Assembly (NCBI RefSeq): GCF_007830125.1
Contig: NZ_VLLG01000005.1
Coordinates: 1 to 64,000 of the forward strand
From: Chitinophaga japonensis
Lineage (GTDB): Bacteria; Bacteroidota; Bacteroidia; Chitinophagales; Chitinophagaceae
Direction of reading: 5' to 3'
Length of the DNA stretch: 64,000 nt
The translations under genes were made by a program, and so were the position numbers. Below the pieces are notes generated by a model. The model was not told the origin of the DNA. It made no database searches and saw nothing but the letters and a program-made list of their open reading frames with translations. Shown here one piece after another: positions 1-8,424 of this stretch (position 1 is the stretch's first letter; each line of letters begins with the position of its first letter).

Positions 1-22
1 TAACGTGTTGTGCTATTAAAAA
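1..22. repeat. Left terminal inverted repeat of the IS982 element
   Basis: All 22 bases match the reverse complement of 1019-1040. The match breaks at base 23. A related shorter copy of the GTTGTGC core recurs just inside, at 72-81. Confidence 0.95.
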
Positions 23-71
23 GGCAAGTTGTATTTTAACAATAAATATATGTAGCTCAATGAAATAAAAA

Positions 72-130
72 ATGTTGTGCAATCGTCCTGGTAAGTAACC
101 ACACAAACCAGAACGATAGATGCACAACAT
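72..130 (+). promoter_or_regulatory. Hairpin covering the transposase start codon
   Basis: Bases 72-92 pair with 107-130: ten perfect pairs (ATGTTGTGCA with TGCACAACAT), then eleven more with one mismatch, separated by a 3-nt bulge at 118-120. The loop is about 14 nt. The transposase ATG (120-122) starts in the bulge and runs into the right arm. Transcripts entering from outside would fold and hide the start, whereas a transcript starting inside the left arm would not. Hairpins with this role are known from other IS families; here it is inferred from the sequence. Confidence 0.6.
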
Positions 131-1025
131 CCGCACGAATTTCAGGAAATTCTACAGCATTTGCAAAGAGCTCTTTGAAAAAGAAGTAAATAGTCGGAAC
201 AATTTTCAATTCTATCCAGTTGCACCCAAGATGAACGATTTACAGATCGTTGCACTTTCTTGTTGTATGGAAGCCCTGGGCATTGATTCCGAAAATTTAC
301 TCTGGAGTAAGTTGAAGACCGATTATGCTGACCAGTTTCCCCACCTGATTGATCGAAGCCGTTTTAACCGTCGTCGCAGACGTCTGACAGCGGTTATCGA
401 ACGTGTACAAGGCCATGTAGGACAGCATTTGGAACATCTGAGTCAGACAATGATCGTGGACAGTATCCCGGTTCCTGTAATAAAGATGGTAAGGGAAAAG
501 TCCTTCCGATCCTTTAAACAGGATTTTGAAACCGCACCGGCTAAAGCTTACAGTGCCATAAACAGAAGTTGGTATATTGGCTACAAATTACATCTGATCA
601 TCTATGATAACGGTGTTATTCAGCAGGCCGGTATCACCAAAGCCAATATCCATGATATCAACTTCCTGAAGGATCTGGATGCTTTACCTGAACAGAAAGT
701 AATGTTAGGTGATCGTGCCTATATCTCTAAAACGGTTCAAATGGATTTGTTTGATCATTACCAGGTTAAGTTAAACGTTCCTTTTCGAGTCAATCAGCAT
801 AACTACAGAAAGTATCCCAAGAAGAACCGGTCGAAACGACAGATGGTAGAAACGGTATTTGCACAGTTATGTGATCAATTCCATTTGCGAAGAAACTACG
901 CTAAATCATTTACAGGATTAGCTGCCAGGTTGACTTCCAAGCTATCGGCAACCTCCTTACTCCAGTTTATCAATTTTAAAAATGGTCTCAAAATTTCAAA
1001 GATCAAACACACTTTATGTTTTTAA
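120..1025 (+). CDS. IS982 family transposase
   Basis: A 301-residue DDE transposase that cuts and rejoins the ends of its own element. The catalytic acidic residues fit the IS982 pattern: IVDSIPVPV (first Asp), MLGDRAYIS (second Asp) and the C-terminal QMVETVFAQL block (Glu), followed by the basic HLRRNY stretch. Length is normal for the family and there is no frameshift, so it is probably active. The ATG at 120 lies in a strong hairpin, and the TAA at 1023-1025 lies in the right inverted repeat. Codon use is more AT-rich than in the neighbours, as expected for a mobile gene. Confidence 0.93.
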   Translation: MHNIRTNFRKFYSICKELFEKEVNSRNNFQFYPVAPKMNDLQIVALSCCMEALGIDSENLLWSKLKTDYADQFPHLIDRSRFNRRRRRLTAVIERVQGHVGQHLEHLSQTMIVDSIPVPVIKMVREKSFRSFKQDFETAPAKAYSAINRSWYIGYKLHLIIYDNGVIQQAGITKANIHDINFLKDLDALPEQKVMLGDRAYISKTVQMDLFDHYQVKLNVPFRVNQHNYRKYPKKNRSKRQMVETVFAQLCDQFHLRRNYAKSFTGLAARLTSKLSATSLLQFINFKNGLKISKIKHTLCF

Positions 1026-1040
1026 TAGCACAACACGTTA
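1019..1040. repeat. Right terminal inverted repeat of the IS982 element
   Basis: Perfect reverse complement of bases 1-22. It contains the transposase stop codon. Confidence 0.95.
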
Positions 1041-1049
1041 ATTATTAAT

Positions 1050-1502
1050 TTATCGGCGAACGCGGTCCAGCAGGTCGCTCAGGAGCAGCGCCTCTTCCTG
1101 GCTCAGGCGGGTTGCCAGGTCTTCATAAAAAGACGCTATGGGCGCTTCCAGTTCTTCCAGGAGCTGCAGGCCTTTGGTAGTAATGGTAATATCCATCTTA
1201 CGGCGGTTGTACTCACAGAGCTGCCGCTTTACATAACCCTGCTTTACCAGTTTGTCCAGCAGGCGGGTCACATCACTGGCCTTATCCAGCAGCACATCCT
1301 TTATTTCACCGGCCGATACCGGTTTGGGACAACGGCCCTTGATAATGCGCAGCGCATTGAAATGTTGCGGCAGGATATCATATTTTTTAAAAATATCCGC
1401 CTGCGTATCCCGTAGCCAGTTGCTGGTGTAGATCAGGTTCACCACCGCCTTCTGGAAATTGTTGCCGAACCGGGCCTGTTTAATGGCTTCTTCTATTTTC
1501 AT
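1050..1502 (-). CDS. MarR family transcriptional regulator
   Basis: A 150-residue winged-helix regulator. MarR hallmarks are the helix-turn-helix around residues 60-85 (GEIKDVLLDKASDVTRLLDK), the wing with YNRRKMDITITTKG, and helical ends for dimerisation. Proteins of this family usually repress nearby transport, stress or detoxification genes and are released by small phenolic or oxidised ligands. No partner gene is obvious: the IS element follows it, and the symporter upstream on the same strand is separated by a terminator. A 6-2-6 palindrome at 1595-1608 beside a promoter box suggests autoregulation. Confidence 0.85.
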   Translation of the reverse strand: MKIEEAIKQARFGNNFQKAVVNLIYTSNWLRDTQADIFKKYDILPQHFNALRIIKGRCPKPVSAGEIKDVLLDKASDVTRLLDKLVKQGYVKRQLCEYNRRKMDITITTKGLQLLEELEAPIASFYEDLATRLSQEEALLLSDLLDRVRR

Positions 1503-1580
1503 TCGTCAATAACTTTTTGTTAGCGGTTGCATGGAACCTCCCGGTCTCATCCGCTAGCATTTTGCCGGGTGTTACAGGCC

Positions 1581-1588
1581 CAAAGTTA
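1581..1588 (-). promoter_or_regulatory. Bacteroidota-type -7 box for the MarR gene
   Basis: Reads TAACTTTG on the minus strand, an exact match to the Bacteroidota -7 consensus TAnnTTTG, about 80 nt before the MarR start. A clear -33 TTTG at the usual spacing is not visible. Confidence 0.4.
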
Positions 1589-1594
1589 ACGAAA

Positions 1595-1608
1595 ACAACA
1601 GATGTTGT
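1595..1608. promoter_or_regulatory. Candidate MarR operator palindrome
   Basis: ACAACA-GA-TGTTGT is a perfect 6-bp dyad around a 2-bp centre. It sits 6 bp upstream (minus strand) of the -7 box, where a bound dimer would block RNA polymerase. Its size is typical of MarR sites. The link to this regulator is inferred from position. Confidence 0.45.
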
Positions 1609-1815
1609 AACATACTTCCCCCGGAACGGCTGACAATATTTCACCCATACTGCCATATTTCGTAGATATTTCATCGTTAGCCTCCCGGTCATTTGTTAAT
1701 TCCTCGTTAAGAAGCCCGTTTTTCCCACGTTAACTAGACAAAATCATGTCTTCACCAAATGATGCCGGTTTGCTGGCAGCAGGAATATACCTTTGTACCA
1801 GGTTTTTCATAGGAT

Positions 1816-1878
1816 ATGGTTAAAAAATTAGGCGGTATTCCTACCGCCTTTTTTATTTTGATGATTTTAGCAAAGTAA
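1816..1878 (+). CDS. Possible 20-residue hydrophobic peptide
   Basis: The frame encodes MVKKLGGIPTAFFILMILAK: a charged start followed by a hydrophobic run long enough to insert partly in a membrane. An exact TAnnTTTG box (TACCTTTG, 1788-1795) lies 20 nt upstream with a TTTG at 1769-1772 (spacing 15, shorter than usual), and an AGGA precedes the ATG. The frame overlaps the terminator hairpin at 1830-1849, so its coding look may be accidental. The rest of 1503-1891 shows no gene. Confidence 0.22.
   Translation: MVKKLGGIPTAFFILMILAK
1830..1849 (-). terminator. Rho-independent terminator, probably bidirectional
   Basis: Eight perfect stem pairs (AGGCGGTA with TACCGCCT) around a 4-nt loop. On the minus strand a run of T follows the stem, suiting it to end the symporter transcript. 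A T run also follows on the plus strand. Confidence 0.8.
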
Positions 1879-1891
1879 CTTTTACTTCCCC

Positions 1892-3589
1892 CTACCAGAA
1901 ACGGATATACAGCGCGCTCAATATCAGCAACGTAACAACGATCAGCACCATGGTGGACGGCTTTACGCGGAACATGCTGGTATCCAGCTCAAAGGCTTTG
2001 GGATTGACCCTGGGCCCCGCCAGGCTCATCACCACCATCACCAGTACGGTAAAGAAGAAAGACCAGCCCATGCAGATGAGGAATGGAATTTCGTATTCCC
2101 CCTTCCCGTTAGGGAAAGCCGTATACAGCCAGGTTTCATGACCAAACCAGGCCGGCGCATAGTTATTGAACACCACGGACAAGAGGAAGCCGGTGATCAC
2201 GCCCGCCACGGCTGCAGCGCCGGTAGTGCGCTTCCAGAACATACCCAGCAGGAACATGGCAAAAACGCCCGGGCTGATAAAGCCGGTGTACTTCTGGATG
2301 AAGGTAAAGCCGCCCTCACCGCCAATGCCCAGCAGGTCGTTCCAGGTGAAGAGGATTGCCAGCAGCATAGCCGCTACAATGGTAAAACGGCCGATCCATA
2401 CCAACTGCTTTTCGTCCGCGTCTTTGCGGATATATTTCTTGTAAATATCCAGTGTAAAAATAGTGGAGATACTGTTGGCCTTACCCGCCAGGGAAGCCAC
2501 GATCGCCGCGGTCAATGCCGCCAGGGAAAGCCCTTTGAGGCCGGTGGGCAGAAAGCCCAGGATGGCGGAATAGGCATTGTCTGCATTAAAACGGCCACCG
2601 GGCGCCATTTCCTGCTGCAGGGCGCCATTCTTGTACAGCACATAAGCCGCAATGCCCGGCAACATTACGATAACGGGCATCATCAGCTTCAGCAAACCGG
2701 CAAAGAGGATGCCATTGCGCGCTGTCTGCAGGTCGGCCCCGAGGGCCCGCTGCGTGATGTATTGATTACAGCCCCAGTAATTCAGGTTTACGATCCACTG
2801 GCCGGCAAAGTACATGGTGATACCGGGCAGCATCAGGTATTTGTTGATCTCCGCCTGCGGCGCATCCTGCGATGGCTTTTCCAGTATCATCTTAAAATGG
2901 TCCGGCGCATCTTTTATTAAGGCGTTAAAGCCGGCCAGCACGTTCCTGCCCAGGCCAAAATGCTCGCTTACCATGCTCAGGGCCAGGTAAGTGGTGGCCA
3001 GACCACCGATGATGAGCACCGCTACCTGTATCACGTCTGTATAACCGATCACTTTCATACCGCCCAGGGTGATCAGCAGGGCAAACACGGACAACCCGAT
3101 CATGATCAGGTGGAAATTGCCGTTGCCCACCAGGCTGTTGATGGCCAGGGCTCCCAGGAACAGGATGGAGGTCAGGTTCACGAATATGTACAGGAACAGC
3201 CAGAAAACAGCCATAATGAGGCTTACCGTTTCATTGTACCGGGTTTTCAGGAACTGCGGCATCGTAAAAATGTGGTTCTTCAGGTACACGGGCATAAACC
3301 ACACGGCCACGATGATCAGCGCGATGGCGGCGATCCATTCATAGGCCGCTACCGCCACACCCACGGAAAAGCCGTTGCCGCTCATGCCGATGAACTGCTC
3401 CGCGGAAATGTTGGATGCGATCAGCGAGGCGCCGATGGCCCACCAGGTAAGGGAACCCTCGGCCAGGAAAAAGTCCTTGGTGTCCATGCTGGTCTTCTTC
3501 TTTCGCTGGTAGATCCAGTACCCGTAGAGGGCTACTATAAGGAAGTAGATAATAAAGATTACGTAGTCAATAAATACCAGTTTGTTCAT
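1892..3589 (-). CDS. Sodium/solute symporter, SSS family (SGLT-like)
   Basis: A 565-residue inner-membrane transporter with about 14 predicted membrane segments. It resembles the bacterial sodium/sugar cotransporters: an N-terminal region with LAEGSLTWWAIGASLIASNISAE, a TYLALS segment, and the conserved LSLAALTAAIVASLAGKANS in the core. It would use the sodium gradient to import a sugar or related polar solute; the substrate cannot be read from sequence. It stands alone, with its own promoter upstream and a terminator downstream. Length is normal for the family. Confidence 0.85.
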   Translation of the reverse strand: MNKLVFIDYVIFIIYFLIVALYGYWIYQRKKKTSMDTKDFFLAEGSLTWWAIGASLIASNISAEQFIGMSGNGFSVGVAVAAYEWIAAIALIIVAVWFMPVYLKNHIFTMPQFLKTRYNETVSLIMAVFWLFLYIFVNLTSILFLGALAINSLVGNGNFHLIMIGLSVFALLITLGGMKVIGYTDVIQVAVLIIGGLATTYLALSMVSEHFGLGRNVLAGFNALIKDAPDHFKMILEKPSQDAPQAEINKYLMLPGITMYFAGQWIVNLNYWGCNQYITQRALGADLQTARNGILFAGLLKLMMPVIVMLPGIAAYVLYKNGALQQEMAPGGRFNADNAYSAILGFLPTGLKGLSLAALTAAIVASLAGKANSISTIFTLDIYKKYIRKDADEKQLVWIGRFTIVAAMLLAILFTWNDLLGIGGEGGFTFIQKYTGFISPGVFAMFLLGMFWKRTTGAAAVAGVITGFLLSVVFNNYAPAWFGHETWLYTAFPNGKGEYEIPFLICMGWSFFFTVLVMVVMSLAGPRVNPKAFELDTSMFRVKPSTMVLIVVTLLILSALYIRFW

Positions 3590-3617
3590 AACGCTTTGTT
3601 GCGGGTTTATTAGCCCT

Positions 3618-3648
3618 CTAATATATGTCTATTTGACAATTATTCAAA
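3618..3648 (-). promoter_or_regulatory. Candidate promoter of the symporter gene
   Basis: On the minus strand TTTG (3645-3648) and TATATTAG (3618-3625) are separated by 19 nt, the spacing expected for Bacteroidota -33 and -7 elements. The -7 box matches the consensus imperfectly. The start codon is about 29 nt further on. Confidence 0.45.
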
Positions 3649-3693
3649 CAGGAAAAAAATTCACCGGGTTCTTTTAAAAAGATCCATTCATTT

Positions 3694-4725
3694 TTATACC
3701 ATCCGTTTCCCCCTTCCCTCCTTCCCCACCCTCCATATCTTCCCTTGCTTTATTAACACCCCTTCCGACATACCAAACGCATGCGGCGTATCAATATCAA
3801 TCACTTTCCCCTCAAAAAAAGCAGTGGCTTGCTCCACCGTTGTATGGCCGATCACGATATGGCGCACGTCAAACTTTTCCAAAGTAGCAGCCACCTGCTG
3901 CAAGGTAGCGCCTCCCATGGCGTAGCCCCGGTACCAGAAGGGCGCATCGGAAGAGAACAGGAGATCATACAACACCGCCAGTTGCGCCGGCGCCGCTAAT
4001 GGCGGCATAAAATACCAGGGCCGGCATAGCCCGTTCAACTCGGCGAGGGAATAAGGCAGGGCATTGACGGCCGCGGACACACCGCCATGCACAAACAGCA
4101 CAGGGCCTATCTTTTCCATAATGTTCTTGGTAGCCAGCCAGCGCCCGAGCTCCGTGTCCGGCGTATAAAAAAGCCCGTAGTCCTTCCGCAGCAGCCGGGC
4201 GCTGACCAGGTATTTTTCATGCACATAGCGCAGGTCATGCGTCATGTTCATGATCTCGTGATTGCCGAGTATAAAATGTACATACCCGCCCTGTTGCCGG
4301 GCTTTTTCCTCCAGGCCATACAGCAGCCAGAGGCATTCCGTCACGTGCTCGCCCCGGTCAAAACAATCACCGTTCATTACCAGGTGCCCGGGCCCAAAGG
4401 TCCAGTTGTACTGTTCATCTATAACGCCGCCGGCCAGCAGCAGGTGCCGGAACGCTTCAAAATTGCCTTCTATGTCTGAAATGGCGAAGATCCTGGCGGC
4501 TTCCGGGAAAACGGCCGGCTCCGGGTGCAGGGCCTCTTTCAGGGGAATGGAAAAATTCCAGCCGGGGTGCCCGGGAAAAGTACAGTTGACCGTAATAGCA
4601 GCCTTCTGCTGCGGGGTAAAATAGGCTGTTTGCGGCTGGGGTTTGCCGCTCCTGGTAGCAATGGACTTTACCAGTATCCTGTTTCCCTGGTAAAAGATAT
4701 ATGGGCCGTCAGTTACTGCGTTCAT
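3694..4725 (-). CDS. Metallophosphoesterase, Shelphs-like protein phosphatase
   Basis: A 343-residue calcineurin-like phosphoesterase. Metal-binding motifs appear in order: SDIEGN (residues 83-88), NGDCFDRGE (118-126), GNHEIM (154-159), FVHGG (near 211) and IGHTTVEQ (near 292). The block GDCFDRGEHVTECLWLLYGL resembles Shewanella-like phosphatases (Shelphs), which remove phosphate from serine, threonine or tyrosine. The first 75 residues have no motif I recognise. There is no signal peptide, so it is probably cytoplasmic. It is followed by no operon partner; the FecR gene upstream ends in its own terminator. Confidence 0.8.
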   Translation of the reverse strand: MNAVTDGPYIFYQGNRILVKSIATRSGKPQPQTAYFTPQQKAAITVNCTFPGHPGWNFSIPLKEALHPEPAVFPEAARIFAISDIEGNFEAFRHLLLAGGVIDEQYNWTFGPGHLVMNGDCFDRGEHVTECLWLLYGLEEKARQQGGYVHFILGNHEIMNMTHDLRYVHEKYLVSARLLRKDYGLFYTPDTELGRWLATKNIMEKIGPVLFVHGGVSAAVNALPYSLAELNGLCRPWYFMPPLAAPAQLAVLYDLLFSSDAPFWYRGYAMGGATLQQVAATLEKFDVRHIVIGHTTVEQATAFFEGKVIDIDTPHAFGMSEGVLIKQGKIWRVGKEGRGKRMV

Positions 4726-4769
4726 GATAATGGTAAATTACGAATTATCATGAGGCCTGTAAAAAGAAG

Positions 4770-4813
4770 AAGGGTGAGATGCGAAAGCAGCTTCAACTTC
4801 CACATTCACCCTT
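4770..4813 (-). terminator. Terminator after the FecR gene
   Basis: AAGGGTGA (4770-4777) pairs with TCACCCTT (4806-4813), extended three pairs by a bulge. On the minus strand the stem is followed by CTTCTTTTTAC, a U-rich tail. It lies 28 nt past the FecR stop codon. Confidence 0.65.
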
Positions 4814-4841
4814 GCAATGGTTATTCGGAATATCTTATTGC

Positions 4842-5999
4842 TTACTGTGCGGCGGACCTGAGGTGCAGCGTTTCCCCGCTGAAATAATAGTCCACCCCAA
4901 AACCGGTGTTCTTCAGGTTCTTCAGGAAAAAGTCCAGTTCATGGTGCTTATCCAGCACGCCGGTAAAGAGGGAATTGGCCAGCGCCGGATCATCAAACTC
5001 CACCTTTACGCCAAACCAGCGTTTGATCACCGGGGCCAGGTCGCCCAGGCGGGTATTATCAAACTGGAAAACCCCGTTCATCCAGGATAGCACCATGTCT
5101 TTATCAAACTGCTGCACCGTAAAACCGAGGCGTTTTGTATACACGGCTTCCTGGCCGGGCCGCAACTCGATAACGGAAGCGCCGGAGCGGGCGGATACGG
5201 CGCCGGACACCAGGGCGGTGCTGGTAATGCCTGCTTTATAGGTGTTGATATTAAATTCCGTGCCCAGCACCTCCACATCTGTTTGCGGCGTGTGCACGAT
5301 AAAGGGCTTTTCGGCATTCCTGGCCACTTTGAAGTATCCCTCCCCTTCCAGGTACACTTCCCGGCGGTTTTCCCGGAAATTAAAGGGGAATTTCAGGGTA
5401 GAGGTGGCGTTCAGCCATACCTCCGTACCGTCTGACAGGATGATGCGGTAGTCCATCCTGGGCGGCACCACCAGGGTATTATAGCCGCTCAGGCCATAAT
5501 CCTCACCGCTGTACTGCAGGGTCCGGGCGCCGGCATTCAGGGCCATATTCCCCGTGGTGATCTGCTGTGCGGGGCTGTTATAAGGCAGTTGGATGGTTTT
5601 TCCATTGGCCATTTGCAGGCGCAGCCCCTTTGCCCGGGCGGCATTCTCTTCCGTAAGGTTTGCAAAGTTACCGGCCGGGGGCGTCAGCAGGAAGTAAATG
5701 CCGGTACCGATGATACCAATGGTACAGGCCGCTACCAGCCATTTTTTTACGGATAATCGCACGATGCGGCGCCTGGTGCGCAGCAGCTCCGGTGCTACTT
5801 TCTCCCAGGCTGCCTCGCTGTCCGCTATCTCATACCAAACGTTCTCGTCAAAATCATGCTCCCGGATGTCCTCCCACAGCCGGCTGACGGCTTCATCCTC
5901 CTCCATTAACTGCTCCAGGTACTGATCATCCGGGTGATCAATACCTCCTTTTTTCTTGCGTAGCAGCAACTCATAAATATGCTCCTGAGTATATTCCAT
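4842..5999 (-). CDS. FecR family anti-sigma factor, orphan
   Basis: A 385-residue inner-membrane protein. Residues 1-75 form the cytoplasmic part that would hold an ECF sigma factor; one membrane segment lies at about 86-106 (WLVAACTIGIIGTGIYFLL); the periplasmic FecR domain spans roughly 173-270 (LSDGTEVWLNATSTLKFP); the C-terminal DUF4974 domain spans about 305-380. Such proteins pass a signal from a TonB-dependent receptor to a sigma factor. Here no sigma factor gene precedes it and no SusC follows, so its partners must lie elsewhere or be lost. A terminator follows. Confidence 0.9.
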   Translation of the reverse strand: MEYTQEHIYELLLRKKKGGIDHPDDQYLEQLMEEDEAVSRLWEDIREHDFDENVWYEIADSEAAWEKVAPELLRTRRRIVRLSVKKWLVAACTIGIIGTGIYFLLTPPAGNFANLTEENAARAKGLRLQMANGKTIQLPYNSPAQQITTGNMALNAGARTLQYSGEDYGLSGYNTLVVPPRMDYRIILSDGTEVWLNATSTLKFPFNFRENRREVYLEGEGYFKVARNAEKPFIVHTPQTDVEVLGTEFNINTYKAGITSTALVSGAVSARSGASVIELRPGQEAVYTKRLGFTVQQFDKDMVLSWMNGVFQFDNTRLGDLAPVIKRWFGVKVEFDDPALANSLFTGVLDKHHELDFFLKNLKNTGFGVDYYFSGETLHLRSAAQ

Positions 6000-6161
6000 T
6001 TGTTTGATTAGCGGCCTGTTAATGAAATTTAAGAACGAACAGCACTTTGAGGAAAAATGTACAATGATCAGTTCAGATAGCTGTTCTCATTGTGTGGGTA
6101 GCAGTTCCAAAAATAGCACTAATCAATTTGACACCTCGTTAATACGCGGTTAATTCGCTTG

Positions 6162-6638
6162 TTAACAAAATGTTAAAGCGGGCTCCGCGAGCAATTGGTT
6201 ATAAGGAATTTTCACCTGTTGTAACAGCCTCTCTTCCAGCAGGGTAGCAAATGTTTCCATATACAGGATCACATCTTCCCGCTGGTTGCGCTTCAGCCAG
6301 CGGAAGCCTCCCGGCAGGTGCTCCAGCACCGTCCGGTCCTGTAAATATTCAATATTGTGAATATCTGACGGGGTCAGGCCCTTTTCCATCAGTCTGGAGA
6401 TCAGGAGGCCTACCGGGGCATTGGAGGTTACGCAGTAATCTTCTGCCAGCTCCGTCCATTCTCCCATACCCGTATGGGCATAACGCAGGATGTCTTCTTT
6501 GCTGTAACGGGTGATCACCTGCAGCAGGTTACCGCAATTGCAGGTACCGTGATTTCCCCAGGCATAAGGCGCTCCGTTCTTTAACCGGCGGGCTGTTTCC
6601 CGCAGCGCTGCAATCAGTTCCACGTTAGGATGTGCCAT
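6162..6638 (-). CDS. Conserved hypothetical protein with a CNCG motif
   Basis: A 158-residue, mostly helical soluble protein without signal peptide or membrane segment. I do not recognise its family. Near residues 28-40 it has WGNHGTCNCGNLLQ, whose cysteines could bind metal, and a further Cys in EDYCVTSNAP. The rest is charged and looks structured. It starts about 150 nt from the divergent region before the GH51 gene and is separated from FecR by 162 nt, so it is probably a single-gene unit. Codon use matches its neighbours and supports a real gene. Confidence 0.65.
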   Translation of the reverse strand: MAHPNVELIAALRETARRLKNGAPYAWGNHGTCNCGNLLQVITRYSKEDILRYAHTGMGEWTELAEDYCVTSNAPVGLLISRLMEKGLTPSDIHNIEYLQDRTVLEHLPGGFRWLKRNQREDVILYMETFATLLEERLLQQVKIPYNQLLAEPALTFC

Positions 6639-6882
6639 AAAAAAACTTTTTCTTTAAAGTTACAAAATATTGTGCAGCCCGCGACCATCGCGTACAAGCG
6701 GAAATTTCACCCCGTTCGGGAAGGAATAATTTTAATTGTATAATTGACATTTATAAAAATAATGGCTAGATTCGGGCTCTAATCCTCACGTTATGATGAA
6801 ACCGAACATGATACATTTTTCTCACACCGGGCCGCTTAAGGCGGGGTTCCGCGAGACCACTGAGAAAAACAAAACTTTACGA

Positions 6883-8424
6883 ATGAAAAAGATAATGTAC
6901 TCCCTTGGCCTCCTGCTTGTGTCGCTGTACGCAGCCGGGCAAAGCAACGCCACCCTTACCATTCAGCAGAACAACACCGGGCTTACCATCAGCCGGCATA
7001 TTTACGGGCACTTCTCGGAGCACCTGGGCCGTTGCATCTATGGCGGATTTTGGGTAGATCCTTCCCTGCCGGTAAAAAAGCAGGACCGCATCCGCCTGGA
7101 CGTGGTGGAAGCCCTCCGTAAGATCAAAATTCCCAACCTCCGCTGGCCGGGCGGCTGTTTTGCCGATGAATACCACTGGCGGGACGGCATCGGTCCCCGC
7201 GAGCAGCGGCCCAAAATGGTAAATACCCACTGGGGCGGTGTTACGGAAGACAACAGCTTTGGCACGCACGAGTTCCTGGAGCTTTGCAGCCTCCTGGATT
7301 GCGAGCCTTATATCAGCGCCAACGTAGGTAGCGGCACCGTAGAGGAAATGTCCAAATGGGTAGAATACCTCAACTTCAACGGCGAAAGCCCGATGTCCAA
7401 AATACGGAAGCAAAACGGCCGGGAGCAACCCTGGAACGTGCATTTCTGGGGCGTAGGCAATGAAAGCTGGGGCTGTGGCGGCAATATGACGGCCGCCTAC
7501 TACGCGGGCGAATACCGCCGCTATGCCACCTTTGCCAAGAACTACCCCGGCGCACCGCTCAAAAAGATCGCCGGCGGCGCCAATTCCGGGGACTACTCCT
7601 GGACGGAGACCTGCATGAAGAACATTCCGCTTAACCAGATGTGGGGCCTTTCCCTGCACTACTACACCGTGCCAGGCACCTGGGGGAAGAAAGGCTCCGC
7701 CACTGCTTTTGACGAGCAGGAGTACTTTACTACCATGAAGAAATGCCTGCACATGGAAGAACTGGTCAGCCGTCACAGCGCTATTATGGATCACTATGAC
7801 CCGGAGAAAAAAGTGGCCCTGGCCGTGGATGAATGGGGTATCTGGACAGATGTGGAGCCTGGCACCAATCCCGGCTTCCTGTACCAGCAAAACAGCCTGC
7901 GCGATGCGCTGATAGCCGCCACCACGCTCAACATATTCAACAATCACTGCGACCGCGTGCGCCTGGCCAACCTGGCCCAGATCGTGAACGTACTGCAGTC
8001 GCTGATACTGACCGACAAGGAAAAAATGCTGCTGACGCCTACCTACCATGTATTTGACCTGTACAAGGTGCACCAGGACGCCAAACTGCTGCCGGTGCTG
8101 CTCAACAGTCCCGACTACAGCGTAGGCAAGGAAAAAATACCGGCAGTAAATGCTTCCGCATCCGTGGATTCCAATAACGTGATACACGTGACCCTGGTAA
8201 ACCTGGACGCGCATAAGAACATCGATGTATCTACCATGATCAGCAACCTTCCCTGGAAGACGGTGGAAGGCCAGGTTTTGACGGCTGATAAATTCGCTGC
8301 CATCAATACTTTTGATGCACCGAACACCGTGCAGCCGGCAAAATTCTCAGGCGCTAAAAAGAACGGGGCCAACCTGAGCGTAAGCCTGCCGCCACACTCG
8401 GTAGTGCTGCTGGAGCTGAAGTAA
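6883..8424 (+). CDS. Alpha-N-arabinofuranosidase, GH51
   Basis: A 513-residue secreted glycosidase that releases terminal alpha-L-arabinofuranose from arabinan, arabinoxylan or arabinogalactan side chains with retention of configuration. The acid/base Glu is in GVGNESWG (E194) and the nucleophile Glu is in LAVDEWGIW (E317), both intact. The start at 6883 is preferred over the longer frame beginning at 6793, because MKKIMYSLGLLLVSLYAAG begins a good signal peptide and the extra 30 residues look non-coding. It is transcribed opposite to the rest of the first glycan locus and ends directly at a heptamer-repeat hairpin shared with the convergent small gene. Confidence 0.9.
   Translation: MKKIMYSLGLLLVSLYAAGQSNATLTIQQNNTGLTISRHIYGHFSEHLGRCIYGGFWVDPSLPVKKQDRIRLDVVEALRKIKIPNLRWPGGCFADEYHWRDGIGPREQRPKMVNTHWGGVTEDNSFGTHEFLELCSLLDCEPYISANVGSGTVEEMSKWVEYLNFNGESPMSKIRKQNGREQPWNVHFWGVGNESWGCGGNMTAAYYAGEYRRYATFAKNYPGAPLKKIAGGANSGDYSWTETCMKNIPLNQMWGLSLHYYTVPGTWGKKGSATAFDEQEYFTTMKKCLHMEELVSRHSAIMDHYDPEKKVALAVDEWGIWTDVEPGTNPGFLYQQNSLRDALIAATTLNIFNNHCDRVRLANLAQIVNVLQSLILTDKEKMLLTPTYHVFDLYKVHQDAKLLPVLLNSPDYSVGKEKIPAVNASASVDSNNVIHVTLVNLDAHKNIDVSTMISNLPWKTVEGQVLTADKFAAINTFDAPNTVQPAKFSGAKKNGANLSVSLPPHSVVLLELK

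Larger units (their letters stand above)
1..1040 (+). mobile_element. Complete IS982-family insertion sequence
   Basis: The element is bounded by perfect 22-bp terminal inverted repeats (1-22 and 1019-1040, outer bases TAACGTGTTGTG) and carries one DDE transposase gene. It is clearly more AT-rich than the flanking host genes, which fits recent arrival. Its right end lies 9 bp past the stop codon of the MarR gene, so the insertion did not break a visible gene on that side. The left flank is outside the window, so a target duplication cannot be checked. The transposase stop codon lies inside the right inverted repeat. Confidence 0.93.

Noticed and set aside
1480..1692. A 70-codon minus-strand frame upstream of MarR
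   Set aside because: It overlaps the MarR start, crosses the promoter box and palindrome, and its protein has no domain-like composition.
6700..6790. Promoter of the GH51 gene with TATAATTG box
   Set aside because: The box has one mismatch to the consensus and no -33 TTTG at the right distance, so support is too weak.
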